A DNA stretch of 64,000 bases from Rhineura floridana (lineage: Eukaryota > Chordata > Lepidosauria > Squamata > Rhineuridae). Under the pieces are notes generated by a model that was not told where the DNA came from, ran no database searches, and worked only from the letters and a program-made list of their open reading frames with translations. The DNA lies in the NCBI RefSeq assembly GCF_030035675.1, contig NC_084480.1:1587501-1651500 (forward strand). The letters run 5' to 3'. Positions within the stretch are counted from its first letter, which is position 1; every line of letters starts with the position of its first letter. The position numbers and the translations under genes were made by a program. Below are positions 34,601 through 44,929 of this stretch, piece by piece.

Positions 34601-37600
34601 GGGCCAGAGGAGTTTGCAGTAGTCAGGGCTGCCTTCCCTCCCCTCCTCCAGCTTCTTACCTCTTACTTTTTCTTCCAGGCGAGTTATGGAGTGGAGGATC
34701 CAGAGTATGCTGTCACCCAGCTGGCCCAGACCACCATGCGATCTGAGCTGGGCAAACTCTCCCTTGATAAAGTCTTCCGGGTGAGCAACAGCAGGCGGGG
34801 CCTAGGGGTGTTTGGGGTGTGTGTGTGGGGGGACTGGGACTGTATAGCACTGGGGAGAGTGGGAGGAGGCTGGGTTTCTGGGGGAGCTCACAGGCTGTCA
34901 TTACTGAATGATGTAAGGAGGGTCAGCTGTGCTGTGGGGGTCCCGTGGGGCACAACCTGGATGGATTGGGGAGTGAGGGGGATCACCTGCTGTGAGCCAT
35001 CCGGGGCATGAAACGGCAGGTGCAAGAGGTGACCAAATCTGGGGATAGGCAGAGCAGGAGACCTGCGCCCAGGGAGGAAGTACTGGAAAGGCTTAGGGAG
35101 AGTCTGCGACTCAGTGGTAGAGCTCATACTTTGCACGCAGGAGGTTCTGGGTTCAGCCACCGGCATCTCCAGTTGAAAAAGGATCATTTGTGGGTGATGA
35201 GGAAGACCGTCTGCCTGGAGAGCCATTGCTGCCGGTCAGAGCAGACAGCACTGTGCCAGATGGCCAAATGGCCCGGCCTGGGGAAAGGCAGCTTCCTGTG
35301 TTCTTAGGCCTCAGTTGGTGTCCGTGTGCCTGTTCCCTGCACAGGAGCGTGAATCCCTCAACTCCAGCATTGTGGACGCTATTAACCAGGCCTCAGACTA
35401 CTGGGGCATCCGGTGCCTGCGCTATGAGATCAAGGACATCCACGTGCCGCCTCGCGTCAAGGAGTCGATGCAGATGCAGGTCTGTGTGCCTTCCTGGAGG
35501 GAGGTCCCTCCCCTCCGGGTGGCCTGATTCCAGGGGACGGGGCAGGCTGGTGTTTCTTCCTCTCCCTGTGTTTCTGGCTCAGCCCATTCTCTCTGGACTG
35601 GCTGGGCAGTGGCTGTAGCTGAAACGGTGGCTGCATCTGTCCCAGGGATGCTACAGGGTGGGCTGGTGGTGCATTTCAGCTCCATGCAGTGCAGAGGTTT
35701 CTTCTCTCCATCTAGCACCTTTTGAAGGGCCGTCACATGGTGTAATCCACCTCCTCGCAATGTCTGCAAAACAGCACTTTTTTGTCGGACATGGGGAGGG
35801 GGGACCATGTGTTCTCTCAAGTCATATTTTGCCCCCGAAGATCCTGGGGGGAGCAGCAGTGGCGCAAGCTGAACGACCGTGCCGAGGGCCCCTCTGCACG
35901 TAGACACCCCGTGCCTGGGGCTCCTGGCCTTGGGCACCGGCGGGCTTTTCTGCCATGAGGTGGAAGGTCCCTGCAAAGCGCTGGCTTCTCTTCCAGGTGG
36001 AGGCCGAGAGGCGCAAGCGGGCGACCGTGCTGGAGTCGGAAGGGACCCGGGAGTCGGCCATCAACGTAGCCGAGGGGCGGAAACAGGCGCAGATCTTGGC
36101 CTCTGAAGCAGACAAAGCGGAGCAGGTCAACCAAGCTGCCGGTAAAAGGAGGGAGGGAGGGAGGCTGCCAAGTCTTGGGGGTGCTGGTCAGGTGAATGTT
36201 GGGGGAGCAGGAGGGGAGTCTGAGCAGCTGGGCGTGGGCGGGGAGATGGCACTGCTTATTACAGGTCCTGCTTATGGGCTTCTGACTGGGGCACAGGCTG
36301 GCAGCTGTGAGGACAGGGCGTTGGGGCAAGATCAGCCTCCTTTGTCCTGATGCAGCGGCAGGGCTCTTCCAGTGTTCTCAGCTGGACAGTGGGAAGAAGA
36401 ATTGCGAACTGGGAGATGTGGAGCAGGCATGGCGGTTCGTCTGCCTAGCTCTTACCTGAGCGGCCTTGAGGTCTAGAAAGTTGATGTTGAAGGCAGAGAA
36501 ATGAGATTTTTCTGAATGTTGCTTTTACAGAGAATGGCAGATCCCAAGCCACCAAAGATGATATTGCCCCACCTGTCCAGCAGAACCCTTTCCCCTCTTT
36601 CTGCTTGGACATCTTCTGCTCTTTCAAGACGGTTTGGCTTCTTTCCCTCCTAGCTCCTATGTTGTGGGGGTGAATGTGAAGCCACGGGAGTCCAGAATGA
36701 TTGGGGTGAGGTTTCTGGTGGAGGACGTTGCTTTGCTGCTGTGAGCTGAGCTTTTTGGGATGTGTCTGTTCTTGGGGCTCCCCTGGAACTGCCTGACAGC
36801 TCTTTGCTTCTTTTCCCAGGGGAGGCCAAGGCCATTCTGGTGAGGGCTCAGGCCAAGGCAGAAGCAATCCGCGTTGTGGCAGCTGCTCTGGCAGAGCAGG
36901 TGAGGGAGGGGATCTTGGGGAAGGTGGTGGCTGGCCAGGAACAGCACCTGCCTGGAGGCCCCTTGGGATGGCGATTCCCAGCATGCGGTTGTTGTGTTCG
37001 GGGGGCGGCCTCTCCCAAGGCTTTGCAGCCGACGTCTGGCTGAGTTGCTGCCCTGGGCTCCTTTGGGAGGAAGGGCAGGATATAAACTTAATAAATAAAA
37101 TAAATATGTTTTTGCCTGGGGATGCAGCAAGCAAAGGGAGGATGGAGGTGGCTGTTTATTTAGGCAGAACCCTGACACTGAAATCTTGTGCTTGCTCTCA
37201 TTGCTCTTCAACGTGTGGCCCCTTAGATCACAAATATGTCTCCTTTCACAGTTTCTTTTACTTAAGCATGTCCATCTCACCCAGCTGTGTCCTCTGTGCA
37301 CTTCACAGTTTAAAATAAACAAAATGCAACCAACTCTCCTAAAAATATCCATATGTAAGAGCAACACTAGACAAATTATGGAAAATCAACGTAAAAACCA
37401 TAACACCACAATAAAAACAGGACACAGCACTTAAAGGCAGCAAATGTCAGACAAAAGAGTTCTAAGGACTGAAAGTACAGAATTTTAAAAGCCTGGGAGC
37501 AAAGAAGTCTTCACTTGGCATCATATTTGTTTTTTTAATGTGGTGCCAGGAGAACCTCTCTGGCAAGAGCATTCCATAGCTGGGGTGCCACCACCCAGAA

Positions 37601-40600
37601 GGCCCTCTTCTCCTCCTCAGATGGGGTAAGTTGGAGAAGTGCCTCTGACAAAGACTTTAAGGGCTGGGCAAGTGCATAAGGGAGGAAGCAACCCTTCAAG
37701 TATCCTGGCCCCCCGGCCATTTCGGGCTTTCCAGGCTAATGCCAGCACTGGGAGCCAGTGCAGATGTTAAAGCACTGGGGTGATATACTGACATCTGCCA
37801 GTCTCCTCCCTCCCCCACTTTGTTTTGAGGCCAGCTGCTCTTTCTGGATTGTCTTCAAAGGCAGCCCCGTGGATAACATGTTGCAGTAATCCAACTGTGA
37901 GGTTACCAGAGCACGGGTACCTGTTGTAAGGCTGTCTGTGTCCAGTAGGGTCGAAGTTGGTAGATCTCCCTAGGAAGTATTCTTCATGCAGTGCATAATT
38001 AAACTATGGAGGCAGCGATTGCCGCCAACGTAGGTGGCTTCAAAAGAGGATTAGACTAATTCATGGAGGAGACTTCTTTCAGCAGCTAGTAGCCATGACA
38101 GTTACGCAGCTAGTAGCCGTGACAGTTATGCTCTCTCCGCTGTTGGAGGCAGAATGCTTCTAAATTCCACTTGCTAGAAACTGTTGTTGTGGGTTTCCCA
38201 TTCAGACATCTGATTGGCCACTGTTGGAACAGGATGCTGGACTAGATGGCCCCCCTTTGGCCTGACCCACCAGGCTCCTCTGTTGTTCTTATGCCTAAGT
38301 TAATAAAAGACAATACAATTTGAAACCACAAATATATATTTGTATATGCCACTGAGGTCCCCATGCCTGCAGTGACAGCTGGATCTAAGAGCACCCCCAG
38401 ACTTACGAACCTGTGCAGCACTGTCTGAGACAGGTTGAAGTCCTAACTGGGCAGGGCAGCCCAACAGCCACAGTGCCTCCATCTTGCCTAGATTAAGCCT
38501 GAAATTGCCTGAACAACCTCTTTCTTGTAAACGCACAGGATTGAAGGTCCTCATGTTTTCCCTTTCATCCTATAGCTATTCAGAGTCCTTATAAGTCAGA
38601 TGTTGCTCTCACCTAAGTTTGCACAGCCTCCAACAGCAGTTCATCTGCAGGCCATAGTGGAAATCCAACTCAACACTCCTTTAAGATTGAGGATGCATCG
38701 GGAAAAATAATGGGCGTTCCACAGCGAATTGTCTTTACAATGTTTCTTAAAGTATTTATTTTCTCTTTATACATTCAGTGTGTATTTATACGCATGTATC
38801 CGGCTTCAGCCAGTAAATCAGAACCGTATAGGTCGGGGTCAAAGTCCTGACTGGTTACAAGCACATAATGGCATTCATAATGCTTACTGTTGCTTTTGTT
38901 ACTGTTGTTATGCGCCTTCAAGTCAGTCATGACTTATGGCGACCCTGTGAATCAATGACCTCCAAGAGCATCTGTCATCAACCACCCTGCTCAGATCTTG
39001 GAAGTTCAGGTCTGTGGCTTCCTTTAGGGAATCGAACTGTTGCCTTAGCCAGTAGCAATGTTATGTATTCTACCTCTAATATTATGTATATTAGTATACA
39101 AAATATTATATCAGTATACATTGCAGAATACAGTTAACATACCTGAAAGTATAAGGTTCTGTTAGTTCCCATTTATACATGTATACAGGTTACATTGCAG
39201 TATTTGTGAAGTTGTAGTGAAAGGAACCAGCATCAAAGAAGTTTCATTTCCTTGTTAGCTCATTTCAATACATTTCTATCTCTTACCTGGAAAGAAATTG
39301 AATTGTGGGGGGCAAACCTCTGGCTAGCAACAGCATAGCAGCAGTACATTGGACCAAATCTGAAAGACTGGTGCCAGCTGCAGAAAACCCTCTCTCTTTT
39401 ATAGGGTTGTCTCAAGGCTATAGCCTTGCTTAACAGCTGTGACTTTGGCTGTCCCCTTATCAGCTGCTGCCTCTGTGCCGCCTGCTAGAGACGGCAAGTG
39501 GGACCTGCTAACCTGTTCATCAACAACCAGTCAACTCAACCAGAAGTAGGTGTTGTCCACATCATATAAGGAGCTTCCTCCTGTGGCTCCTACATGTTGG
39601 CTCCTTTGTTTGTATTAGTAAGAGGACATTGGCCGACTGCCCAGAACTAGACAAAGGAGAGTGGAGCAGAAAAGCTTTTCCAGTTTACTTTATAAGACTT
39701 GACCGGATACTATAAAGAGGTCTGCATACCTGGATACATAATTATTATTATCATTTATTACATTTATACCCCGCCTTTCTTTTCATGATAGAAACCCAAG
39801 GCAGCTTACATATACTTCCCAAGTGGTCTCCCATCCAGGCGCTGACCAGATCAGGGAGCTGGCCTTATGTGCCCTCAGACCATAGCCTGGGATCATATTA
39901 TATGCAAAGATGTATCACTGAACACTAAAGTCAGGATCATTCAGACCATGGTATTCCCGATCTCTATGTATGGATGTGAAAGTTGGACAGTGAAATAGGC
40001 GGATAAGAGAAAAATCAACTCATTTGAAATGTGGTGTTGCAGGAGAGCTTTGTGCATACCATGGACCGCGAAAAAGACAAATAATTGGGTGTTAGAACAA
40101 ATTAAACCAGAACTATCACTAGAAGCTAAAATGAGGAAACTGAGGTTATCATACTTTGGACACATCATGAGAAGACATGATTCACTAGAACAGACAATAA
40201 TGCTGGGGAAAACAGAAGGGAGCAGAAAAAGAGGAAGGCCAAACAAGAGATGGATTGATTCTGTAAAGGAAGCCACAGACCTGAACTTACAAGATCTGAA
40301 CAGGGTGGTTCATGACAGATGCTCTTGGAGGTTGCTCATTCATAGGGTCGCCATAAGTTGTAGTCGACTTGAAGGCACATAACAACTTTAGGATATTCTG
40401 TACTTTAGGATAAATACATACCTTATGAAGACTCTTAGATGGGAAATTTGCATACATTAAACATGAAGCCAGCCCATAACAGATCTTAGTTTATTGGCCC
40501 TCATCCGGTCCATTACCAAGCACAGGCTTCCTTGTGTCCCCAGAAGGTTCTTTTGGAACGGGGGGGGGGGAGGTGGCCGTGCTTGGCCAGCTTGAAGAGG

Positions 40601-43285
40601 AGTTTGCAGGTGGGAAGTCAGGTGCTGAACTCCCTCTTGTTCAGCCAGCATCAGCCCCCCATACTCCACAGGCCAGGGATGGTGTGCTTGTTCCCGGTGT
40701 TATGACACATCATGCACACACAATCCTCACGGCTGCGGCTTCTGCCAGGGTAGGAGTCTCTGTTGTTGGTAGAAATCCCCTCCTCGTTGGCTAGACTCCA
40801 AATCCTCGTAGGTCACACACAGGCACCCTACTTTACAAACACAAATTTCTCAGACGTCATAGTAACAGATTCCGTTCAGTGTGGAACGTGCCAACATATT
40901 CTGTCCTGAAGAATTGTCTGCCTTTTCATCTCGCCTGGGAAAGAGGAGAGAAAAGTCCTTGGATTACAAAGCAAACTCTGGCAGTGGCTTTGTTTGGGTT
41001 TTTTTTCATATACATTTTATTTATTTATTTTCTTTACAGAAATCTTTAGGTAAAGCCTCGTACATATATCAGTCCAACAACAACACAATTCAACATAAAC
41101 AATATTTAACAAAAATCTAGAAATAAAAGAGGAGCAATATCTCTTGAGGAACATGTCCAAAACCAGAACCCATCTATTGATCAGTTTATAGGAAGATGTC
41201 ACACGTAAATCTCCTATGAAGTAGTTTCCGTAGTTATATTTGTTTCCAAATCTGCCAGGCTTCCATGGGCGGGCGATGCCCAAACGAGTGTTTGGAAGTA
41301 TGTTCAATAGATGAATGCCAAGCTATATAGAAAGAGTCTGGTGCCTCTTTTCCTTGTTTTTTTTTTGGGGGGGGGTTGGCCTGTTCCTCCAAAATGATGC
41401 CCTCTGTTACGCTCAGTTGAAAGTGAGTTCTGCTCCTGGAACGCTCCCCCCCTTTGCTGTGCCCATCTGCTCTCTTACTCCCTCCCTCCCTCCTCTCTCT
41501 CTCTCTCTCTCTCTCCCTCCCAGAACGGCAACGCTGCAGCTTCGCTGTCAGTGGCTGAGCAGTACGTGTCTGCTTTCTCTAAGCTGGCAAAAGAGACCAA
41601 CACCATCCTCCTGCCGTCCAGCACAGGAGACATCACCAGCATGGTAGCCCAGGTCAGTTTGGACGCATGCAAGGGAGCAGGTGGCTGGCGTGGGACCTGC
41701 GACAGGCAGCAGAGGAATCCTCTGGGCATTGTAGGATGGCAAAGGGCACGAGCCTGCAGGGATGGAGACGCAAGGGCCTTTCAGCCATAAGGAAGTAGCA
41801 GAGGATTCTTGCACATTCTAAGAGGAGCAAGGTGCCTATTAGGTGGTGATACTTCCTTGGCTCACAAGGGAGCGAGTATCTGTTGAAGGGGCTGCCCTTC
41901 CTTGTAGCAGGAGCCTCCATTAGGTGACTTGCAGCCTGATCCCATCCAGAGCTTAGCATGTCTCACCCTATTGAAGTCAGCGGCCTTAAGCATATACCAA
42001 GCTTGTATGTATGATGGTGCTGGTGGGAAAAGGCAGTGCTGGCAAGCATTGGCTGGGCAGTTGGCTTTGGACCTGCGAGTTGAGTCTGCTGCTCACCTGA
42101 CCATTTACTTCAGGGATCACTTTACCCCATAAGTGCCGACTCAGTTACTTCCATCTGCAGAGCCTGGACTCTTACGAATGCCACACATTCCCCATTCTGC
42201 ATTGGTAAGGAGTCATCCCTTTGGTGTGGCAGCACGTGTAATAATAATAATAATAATAAACTTAATTTTTGTGTTGCCTATCTGGCCGAAGCCACTCTAG
42301 GCGACGTACAAACTAAAATTCAGTAAATTACAATACAATACAGATCAAATACAATAAAGTCAGTACGATCATTAATCACAGCAGCATGAAATCAGTTAGG
42401 GCGATCAATAGATAATAAAATATCCCAAAAAAGTTAGCCCTCCCCGGAATTCCTGAAGGCCTGTCCAAAAAGCCAAGTTTTTAATGCCTGGCGGAATATA
42501 TCCAGGGAAGGGGCATGGCGAAGATCGAACGGGAGGGAGTTCCAGAGAGTGGGGGCCACCACTGAAAATGCCCTTTCTCTAGTCCCCACCAACCTAGCTG
42601 TTTCCGTTGGTGGGACTGAGGAGGCCCTGCGTGGCTGATCTGGTTGGAACTCCCTGCCTGTTGATATTAGGCAGGTGCCATCATATCCTTTTAGATGCCT
42701 GCTGAAAACGTCTCTTTCAGCAGGCCTATGCAGACACATGATTTGGTTATATCTGTTCTGAAATGTGTTTCAGATGTTTTATTCTTATTCTTAGACATTT
42801 TTGACAGTCTTTAGATGTTTTAATTTTGTTTTGCAATTGAACTTTTATTACATATGTGTGTGGTACCCTGAGCTCCTTTGGGAGGAAGGGCAGAATATAA
42901 ATTTGATAAAATAGATAAATGGCGTAGACAGAAACTCTCTCCCAGACTCTGTTTCCCAGTTTGTGGGTCACTGGGTGGGTGAGCTCAGGATGAGCCGTTC
43001 TGCAGAAGGCAAAGCAGCCTAAAGCCAGGAGTGCTAGGTAGAGTTCGGGCAGATTCCTCCAGCTCTATCTGCATCCTTGTGTTGTGCTTGCCATGTGAGT
43101 GAGCGTGTGGCTCTTCCCTGACCTTGCTGTCTCTGTTTTCTCTCCAGGCAATGGGGATCTACAGCTCCCTCAGCAAGCCTCAGCCCCTGAAGGCCACGGA
43201 AGCCACGGCTCCTCCCTCCACCCTCCAGGGACAGCAGCCCTCAATCACAGAGTACTCTGAGCAGGAGCAGCCAACTGCCAGCTGA
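28521..43285 (+). CDS. STOML2: Stomatin-like protein 2, mitochondrial (SLP-2), 10 coding exons, 364 aa
   Basis: Coding exons: 28,521-28,574; 30,274-30,426; 33,161-33,260; 34,274-34,332; 34,679-34,780; 35,345-35,479; 35,997-36,141; 36,820-36,899; 41,524-41,652; 43,148-43,285 (stop TGA 43,283). All phases agree. The start MLALRTARG matches human MLARAARG; the frame is open further upstream but unlike the family. Residues 1-40 are Arg-rich with almost no acid, a mitochondrial presequence. The SPFH/prohibitin domain follows (about 45-230: NTVILFVPQQEAWVVERMGKF, MDPYKASYGVEDPEYAV, QTTMRSELGKLSLD, GIRCLRYEIKDI), then an Ala/Glu coiled coil (201-276) and the conserved SVAEQYVSAFSKLAKE and TSMVAQAMG. 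Family role: scaffold of the inner membrane that binds cardiolipin and prohibitins. The last ~40 residues differ fully from human. Confidence 0.97.
28715..28803 (+). mobile_element. L2 LINE 3' end, decayed, in STOML2 intron 1
   Basis: 'ttccgccctgggctcctccg' and 'gagagaagggcggggggcgt' recall the L2 end signature, here converted to G-rich DNA and lacking 'gatataaa'. Assignment is tentative. Confidence 0.4.
28804..29530 (+). other. STOML2 intron 1, left part
   Basis: No exon or named repeat was found. An A-rich run lies at about 29,228-29,246. Confidence 0.5.
29531..29832. repeat. Large fold-back MITE (about 302 bp) in STOML2 intron 1
   Basis: The two halves are reverse complements. Left 'gccacacccataccagac' pairs with right 'gtctggtgtggatgtggc', 'agtcatggcttcccccag' with 'ggggaagccatgact', 'cgtagtttgtgaagggtgct' with 'gcacccttcacaaactacac', and 'gccctattcccctcaca' with 'tgtgaggggaatagggc'. 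Arms are about 125 bp with a ~45-bp loop. It has no coding capacity. A hAT-type non-autonomous element is the likeliest class; no clean target duplication was seen. Confidence 0.8.
30051..30088. repeat. (GT)n(AT)n microsatellite
   Basis: Runs of gt, then at, then gt in STOML2 intron 1, 185 bp before exon 2. Confidence 0.9.
30427..31424 (+). other. STOML2 intron 2, left part
   Basis: Donor gagcca|gtaagg. Contains a GT-rich patch near 30,940-30,960 and nothing I can name. Confidence 0.5.
31425..32395 (-). mobile_element. L2-like LINE 3' region, antisense, split by a nested element
   Basis: Plus-strand text such as 'gaggtgcatcttcagcatac', 'tctgaaagtggcagaatgac' and, after the nested copy, 'agcaccttaaattggtcctg' and 'ctgctgcattttggacgagt', 'ggcagccccaggtagagctc' is the reverse of an L2-like LINE body also seen at 37,300-37,965 and 63,240-63,430. 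A family-B LINE end (31,847-32,152) splits it. Class is likely, subfamily unknown. Confidence 0.55.
31847..32152 (-). mobile_element. CR1-clade LINE (family B) 3' end, antisense, nested
   Basis: Matches the 3'UTR of the LINE at 24,589-26,300: 'ataagaagagcttgctggat', 'caggccagtggcccgtctag', 'catggctagtagccgttgat' and 'gtgaattccatagttt'. About 305 bp, 5' truncated. Confidence 0.8.
32921..33059. repeat. hAT-like fold-back MITE (family F1)
   Basis: Left 'gggtgggccctccatatgtt' and right 'ggtctggagggccacaagtt' pair as arms around 'ccatgctggctgggcaccat'. It ends about 100 bp before STOML2 exon 3. Confidence 0.7.
33261..34273 (+). other. STOML2 intron 3
   Basis: Donor cccttg|gtgaga, acceptor attgcag|ata. 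About 1 kb with no named repeat recognised. Confidence 0.6.
35091..35306 (+). mobile_element. tRNA-derived SINE (family S1), near full length, before STOML2 exon 6
   Basis: Head 'gcgactcagtggtagagctc', 'ctttgcacgcaggaggttct', B box 'gggttcagcc', body 'catctccagttgaaaaagga' and 'ggtgatgaggaagaccgtct', tail 'ggaaaggcagcttcctgtgt'. This is the best-preserved S1 copy, about 215 bp. It ends 38 bp before exon 6 (starts 35,345). Confidence 0.85.
35480..35996 (+). other. STOML2 intron 6
   Basis: Donor gatgcag|gtctgt, acceptor tcttccag|gtg. Nothing else recognised. Confidence 0.6.
36142..36819 (+). other. STOML2 intron 7
   Basis: Donor gctgccg|gtaaaa, acceptor ttttcccag|ggg. No named repeat seen. 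Confidence 0.6.
37045..37108 (+). mobile_element. L2 LINE 3' tip in STOML2 intron 8
   Basis: 'tgctgccctgggctcctttg' and 'ggaagggcaggatataaact' with a taataaataaaataaata tail. Confidence 0.7.
37300..37965 (-). mobile_element. L2-like LINE 3' region, antisense, in STOML2 intron 8
   Basis: The minus strand codes RAFWVVAPQLWNALA, comparable to the L2 C-terminal motif (RAFSVVAPTLWNSLP in the copy at 42,434). Further upstream on that strand are 'gtcttcaaaggcagccccgt' and 'gttgcagtaatccaactgtg' (plus-strand text), also seen in the other antisense copies. Confidence 0.55.
37966..38292 (+). mobile_element. CR1-clade LINE (family B) 3' end
   Basis: 'tggcttcaaaagaggattag', 'aattcatggaggagacttct', then 'aacaggatgctggactagat' and 'tgttgttcttatg' match family B. 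A 24-bp unit ('agctagtagccatgacagtt') is repeated in tandem at about 38,090-38,130. Confidence 0.75.
38300..38560 (-). mobile_element. Antisense LINE coding fragment (L2-like)
   Basis: The minus strand codes LNLGKMEALWL, comparable to MNPGKLEALWV in the L2 copy at 63,601. Short and decayed. Confidence 0.45.
38905..39036 (-). mobile_element. BovB LINE 3' end fragment, antisense
   Basis: 'tatgcgccttcaagtcagtc', 'atgacttatggcgaccctgt' and 'gacctccaagagcatctgtc' are the reverse complement of the BovB end at 40,262-40,386. Confidence 0.75.
39738..39893 (-). mobile_element. LINE 3' end fragment, antisense (unassigned)
   Basis: (ATT)n run, then 'taccccgcctttcttttcat', 'acccaaggcagcttacatat' and 'agtggtctcccatccaggcg', a common squamate interspersed pattern in reverse orientation. 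It abuts the BovB copy at 39,895. Confidence 0.5.
39895..40386 (+). mobile_element. BovB (RTE) LINE 3' region with ORF2 C-terminus
   Basis: Codes the RTE C-terminal signature: FGHIMRRHDSLEQTIMLGK, then RKRGRPNKRWIDSVKEA and DRCSWRLLIHRVA, with stops upstream. Ends in 'ccataagttgtagtcgactt' and 'gaaggcacataacaac'. The element is 5' truncated and lies in STOML2 intron 8, same strand as the gene. Confidence 0.9.
40387..41479 (+). other. STOML2 intron 8, right part
   Basis: Holds a poly-G run (about 40,559-40,570), an A/T-rich stretch at 41,005-41,310 that resembles an antisense LINE 3' end but could not be assigned, and a T10/G10 run near 41,360. Confidence 0.4.
41480..41523 (+). repeat. CT microsatellite forming the polypyrimidine tract of STOML2 exon 9
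   Basis: (CCCT)n followed by about twelve CT units, then ccctcccag and exon 9 at 41,524. The whole tract before the AG is repeat-derived. Length changes here could affect exon 9 splicing. Confidence 0.85.
41653..42237 (+). other. STOML2 intron 9, left part
   Basis: Donor gcccag|gtcagt. No exon or named repeat recognised. Confidence 0.5.
42238..42660 (-). mobile_element. L2 LINE 3' end, antisense, in STOML2 intron 9
   Basis: Starts with (TAA)n. The minus strand codes the L2 C-terminus RERAFSVVAPTLWNSLPF and IFRQALKTWLFGQAF with a stop soon after. Adjoins an L2 of opposite direction. Confidence 0.8.
42661..42922 (+). mobile_element. L2 LINE 3' end, sense
   Basis: 'catcatatccttttagatgc' and 'ctgaaaacgtctctttcagc' (L2 ORF2 end), T-rich 3'UTR, then 'ccctgagctcctttgggagg' and 'aagggcagaatataaatttg' with a (GATA) tail. 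Confidence 0.8.
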
Positions 43286-43420
43286 CAGAGAAGCCTGCGG
43301 GCACGGAGCACAGGGATGCCCCCTCCTCCATGCCTGCCGTGGGTGGACCTTGCAGCCCCCTGACCTTTGACTCTTGCCCTTCCCACTTTGCTTTATTTTC
43401 TAATTTGGATTTAATCATGT

Positions 43421-43426
43421 AATAAA
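43421..43426 (+). terminator. STOML2: STOML2 poly(A) signal AATAAA
   Basis: AATAAA 136 bp after the stop codon, followed by a GT-rich stretch (gtgtggtcttgtgtggtag) 22 bp on. Gives a short 3'UTR of about 160 bp. Confidence 0.85.
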
Positions 43427-43444
43427 AGGAGGTAGCCAGGGGCC

Positions 43445-44084
43445 CAGCGTGTGGTCTTGTGTGGTAGCAGCGCATGGGAACATTTCTCTCTTCGATTGGG
43501 GTTTTCAATTACACAAAGAGAAAAGGTCTAGACTTGCCTGCCAAAAACCAGCTGAGGGAGCAAAGGGCCTGCCTGCAGACGAGAAGGGATTGGGCTAGAA
43601 ATGTGGCCCCTTGTCTTCAGGAGGGATTAGGAGCGTGGTAGCTTCAGGCCAAGGGCAGGTCCACTCTGCTCCCTCGTGATTTCCATCGGAGGGAGAAAGG
43701 TGATTGTTTCCTCTTTGTCCTGCCTGCCCCTTTGGTCTAGGGAGGCAGCCTCCATTATCTCTTACCCCCCTCAGTGTGCCTGCTGCGGTGTGGCACCAGG
43801 GGCTGAGCTGTGACTGTCAGCTGGAGTTCATTGCACCAAGACGGAGAGCTGCTGGTTGAGGCTTGTTGCTCAGTTCTAGTCCTGTGCCTCTCCTTGGTGC
43901 CATCTGCTGAGTCAAATACTGGGTGCTCGACATTCCAGGATCTGCCACCAACTCCCCCCCCCCCAGGTTTTATAGCACTGATGGGGGACCTTAAAGTTGC
44001 AATGTTTGGGGCTTTTAAATTTTAGAGAAAAGATGAGTAAGAGGAAATGAAAATTATGCAATGGATAGAGAAGCTTTTTTCTGT
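43445..44084. other. Intergenic stretch between STOML2 and PIGO
   Basis: No gene or named repeat seen. Poly-C run near 43,955. Confidence 0.5.
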
Positions 44085-44470
44085 CATGACACTAGAACTC
44101 ATGGACGTTCAGTGAAGCTGAATGGTGGAAAATTCAGGACGGACAAAAGAAAGTCCTGCACATAGTGCATAATTAATAGTGTGGAATTCGCTCCCACAAG
44201 AGGCAGTAAGAGCCACCAATTTGGATGTCTTTAGAAGAGGATTAAACAAATTCATGACAGATAAATTGGCCTTCAGTGCCTACCAGCCACAATGCCTATT
44301 CTCTGCCTCCATAGGTGCAGACGGTGTGCTTCCAGATAGCCGCAGGGAGGAAGAGTGCTCTTGCACTCAGGTCCTGCTCATGGGCTTCCAATGGGGGCAA
44401 ATGGGTTAGCCACTGTGAGAACAGGACGCTGGACTAAATGGCCTTTGACCTGATCTAGCATTCAGGTTAC
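44085..44470 (+). mobile_element. CR1-clade LINE (family B) 3' end
   Basis: 'aattcaggacggacaaaaga', 'gtggaattcgctcccacaag', 'agaagaggattaaacaaatt', 'gtgagaacaggacgctggac' and 'ctgatctagca' match family B and include more of its 3'UTR than most copies here. Confidence 0.8.
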
Positions 44471-44499
44471 TGTGTTAATTAAGGGGGCAATCCTTTTTT

Positions 44500-44770
44500 G
44501 ATTGGGGAAGAGGACAGAAGCACATAAAATTTCACAAGTAGTGGAGAAAATGGGGGGGAGGGTGTTTCTCCTTACTCTCTTGTAATGCTAGAACCCAGTT
44601 GGGGTCATCCAATGAAAGTTAGTGTTGGCAGATTCAGGACAGACAAAAGGACAAAAAATTCTGACAGAATTTGTGGAATTAAGTTAAACACACATTTAAG
44701 CATGGTATTCACTGCTACCAGAAGTGGAGATGGCTGACGGGTTGGCTGGCTTTGAAAGGAGGAGGTCTGT
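44500..44770 (+). mobile_element. Second family-B LINE 3'UTR fragment, in tandem
   Basis: 'cttgtaatgctagaacccag', 'agattcaggacagacaaaag' and 'tgtggaattaagttaaacac' align with the first part of the copy at 44,085. It stops before the terminal motif. Confidence 0.65.
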
Positions 44771-44929
44771 GAAGAGCTGTTCCTTGTCATGGCAAAAGAG
44801 AACCTCCATGTGCAGAGGCACTCTACCATTGATGTGTGTTCTTGCTGGAGAGGTGTGGATCAGTGCGTGGGTAGAGCCTGCTGCCTTCTTGCCCAGACGA
44901 GGCACGGCCACTGTGGGTAGCCAGCTAAC

